From contig NZ_PNMA01000009.1 in assembly GCF_013823385.1 (NCBI RefSeq), forward strand, positions 1 to 64,000: 64,000 nt of DNA, in the 5' to 3' direction. This DNA is from Hyphomonas sp. Lineage in GTDB: Bacteria > Pseudomonadota > Alphaproteobacteria > Caulobacterales > Hyphomonadaceae. This document shows, one piece after another, positions 63,219 to 64,000 of the stretch (positions within the stretch are counted from its first letter, which is position 1; each line of letters opens with the position of its first letter). A program made the position numbers and the translations under genes. The notes below the pieces were generated by a model. The model saw only the letters and a list, made by a program, of their open reading frames with translations. It made no database searches and was not told the DNA's origin.

Positions 63219-64000
63219 TCAAAGTTGTTCGGCCCTTTTGCGCGCCAGTGTTTCAACAGCCCTTTCATGATCCTGCTTTGATACGGGATAAAAACTCATG
63301 ATGATGAGGGCCGCCGAAGTGAAGATGAAGGTTGCCACTGTCAGCGCCAGTGCCAGATCATTCACCGTCGTGAGGTCTACGGCGCCCGGTTTAGCGTCAT
63401 TCGGGAAGCCTACAAGCGTCAGCAGCAGGCCGGACACCAGAACGCCCATTCCCGACACGGTCTTTCCAATGAAGGTGGCGGCCGAAAACAGGAGGCCTTC
63501 GGATTGCCGGCCGGTGGTAAGCTGAATCTGGTCGGTGGCGTCAGCGATCATCGAGGCTGTGAGGATCGCCGCAGCGACCACCGACATGGCCACCACCGCC
63601 TGGAAGAGGAACAGCGAGGGCAGCAGGGCAGAGTTCCCATTCTCCGGGAACAGACCACCGAGCCGCAACAGCACGGGAACCACGATGCCGGTCAGCGTGA
63701 CGGCGAACAGCGTCAGCGTGGTCCATTTCTTGCCGAAGGTTCTGGACAGGGGAAGCGCAATCACCAGGGCGAGAACGACGCCGAGCAGGCCGGCCGAGGT
63801 GAGCACCGCGATCTGGTCGCTGGTCAGCTCCCAGAAATAGGTCTGCATGTAGATGGTGAGCGCCGCGTTGAGGCCGCCGGCCATGGAGCCGAAGATGCTG
63901 CCGATGAAGATGGGCGCGTTCACGCGGTGGAAGAGCGTGGCAAACATCTCCCTGATGGTTTGCAGGAAGGGTTTGCGCTCAGGCGGCGGGGGAGTGAGGA
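63219..64000 (-). CDS. GPH/MelB-type MFS sugar symporter, partial (5' end outside the window)
   Basis: The frame is open to the right edge, so the start lies beyond the window; 260 codons of the C-terminal half are seen. Six or so membrane helices (APIFIGSIFGSMAGGLNAAL, SAGLLGVVLALVIALPLSRT, ASMIADATDQIQLTTGRQSE). The loop ADATDQIQLTTGRQSEG with GLLFSAATFIGKTVSG is the GPH/MFS_2 hallmark. Transports a sugar or glycoside with a cation. Close to the fucose-type operon, but a TetR gene lies between, so the link is uncertain. Confidence 0.85.
   Translation of the reverse strand, partial: LTPPPPERKPFLQTIREMFATLFHRVNAPIFIGSIFGSMAGGLNAALTIYMQTYFWELTSDQIAVLTSAGLLGVVLALVIALPLSRTFGKKWTTLTLFAVTLTGIVVPVLLRLGGLFPENGNSALLPSLFLFQAVVAMSVVAAAILTASMIADATDQIQLTTGRQSEGLLFSAATFIGKTVSGMGVLVSGLLLTLVGFPNDAKPGAVDLTTVNDLALALTVATFIFTSAALIIMSFYPVSKQDHERAVETLARKRAEQL

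Noticed and set aside
1-64000. tRNA, rRNA, CRISPR array or riboswitch
   Set aside because: I looked for conserved stems, CCA ends, and regularly spaced repeats and found none that held up.

Overview
The window reads as a piece of a GC-rich alphaproteobacterial chromosome. Gene orders such as lptD-surA-pdxA-rsmA, rpsF-rpsR-rplI-dnaB and fabD-fabG-acpP-fabF-mltG-yicC-gmk, with FecI/FecR/TonB receptors and DUF883 membrane proteins, fit the Caulobacterales/Hyphomonadaceae (Hyphomonas-like). This placement is inferred from gene content and protein style, not from a database match. No rRNA, tRNA or CRISPR array was recognised.

Layout. 1-3.2 kb is a visibly AT-richer, eroded island edge: a HEPN-like protein, a GIY-YIG (T5orf172-type) protein, a decayed tyrosine integrase behind three 12-bp repeats, and a hipB antitoxin whose hipA toxin is broken and truncated. 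3.3-13.9 kb is an envelope and stress region: a YSC84 lipoprotein, a 1457-residue CheB-CheR-PAS-kinase-REC-REC-LuxR fusion, a yqjDE-like pair, an ECF sigma factor, DUF4398/OmpA-type proteins and a Crp/Fnr regulator. After about 1 kb without a gene come an ABC exporter trio (15.0-19.4 kb), an SDR and a P-type ATPase. 23.5-32.0 kb holds a coherent cell-surface signalling and uptake module: FecI sigma, FecR anti-sigma, a TonB receptor with a signalling (STN) domain, a lipoprotein penicillin-acylase-type hydrolase and an FG-GAP/UnbV lipoprotein.

32-36.9 kb carries a sterol desaturase family protein, a secreted amidohydrolase, a crotonase, a PncC/CinA protein and a hypothetical gene. 37.1-54.3 kb is core: replication (dnaB), translation (rplI, rpsR, rpsF), type II fatty acid synthesis, cell wall (mltG), nucleotides (gmk), rRNA methylation (rsmA), PLP synthesis (pdxA), outer-membrane biogenesis (surA, lptD), competence (dprA) and phospholipid synthesis (plsY). 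A vapBC toxin-antitoxin pair at 54.5-55.2 kb is flanked by two copies of a palindromic MITE-like repeat; mlaC follows.

56.2-62.4 kb is an oxidative, non-phosphorylated L-fucose-type sugar pathway: five tightly packed minus-strand genes (dehydratase, aldo-keto reductase, lactonase, dehydrogenase, FAH hydrolase), a divergent mutarotase and an IclR regulator. TATATGAAC-type half-sites lie in front of both the operon and the regulator, suggesting one regulon. The window closes with a TetR regulator and a partial GPH-type sugar symporter.
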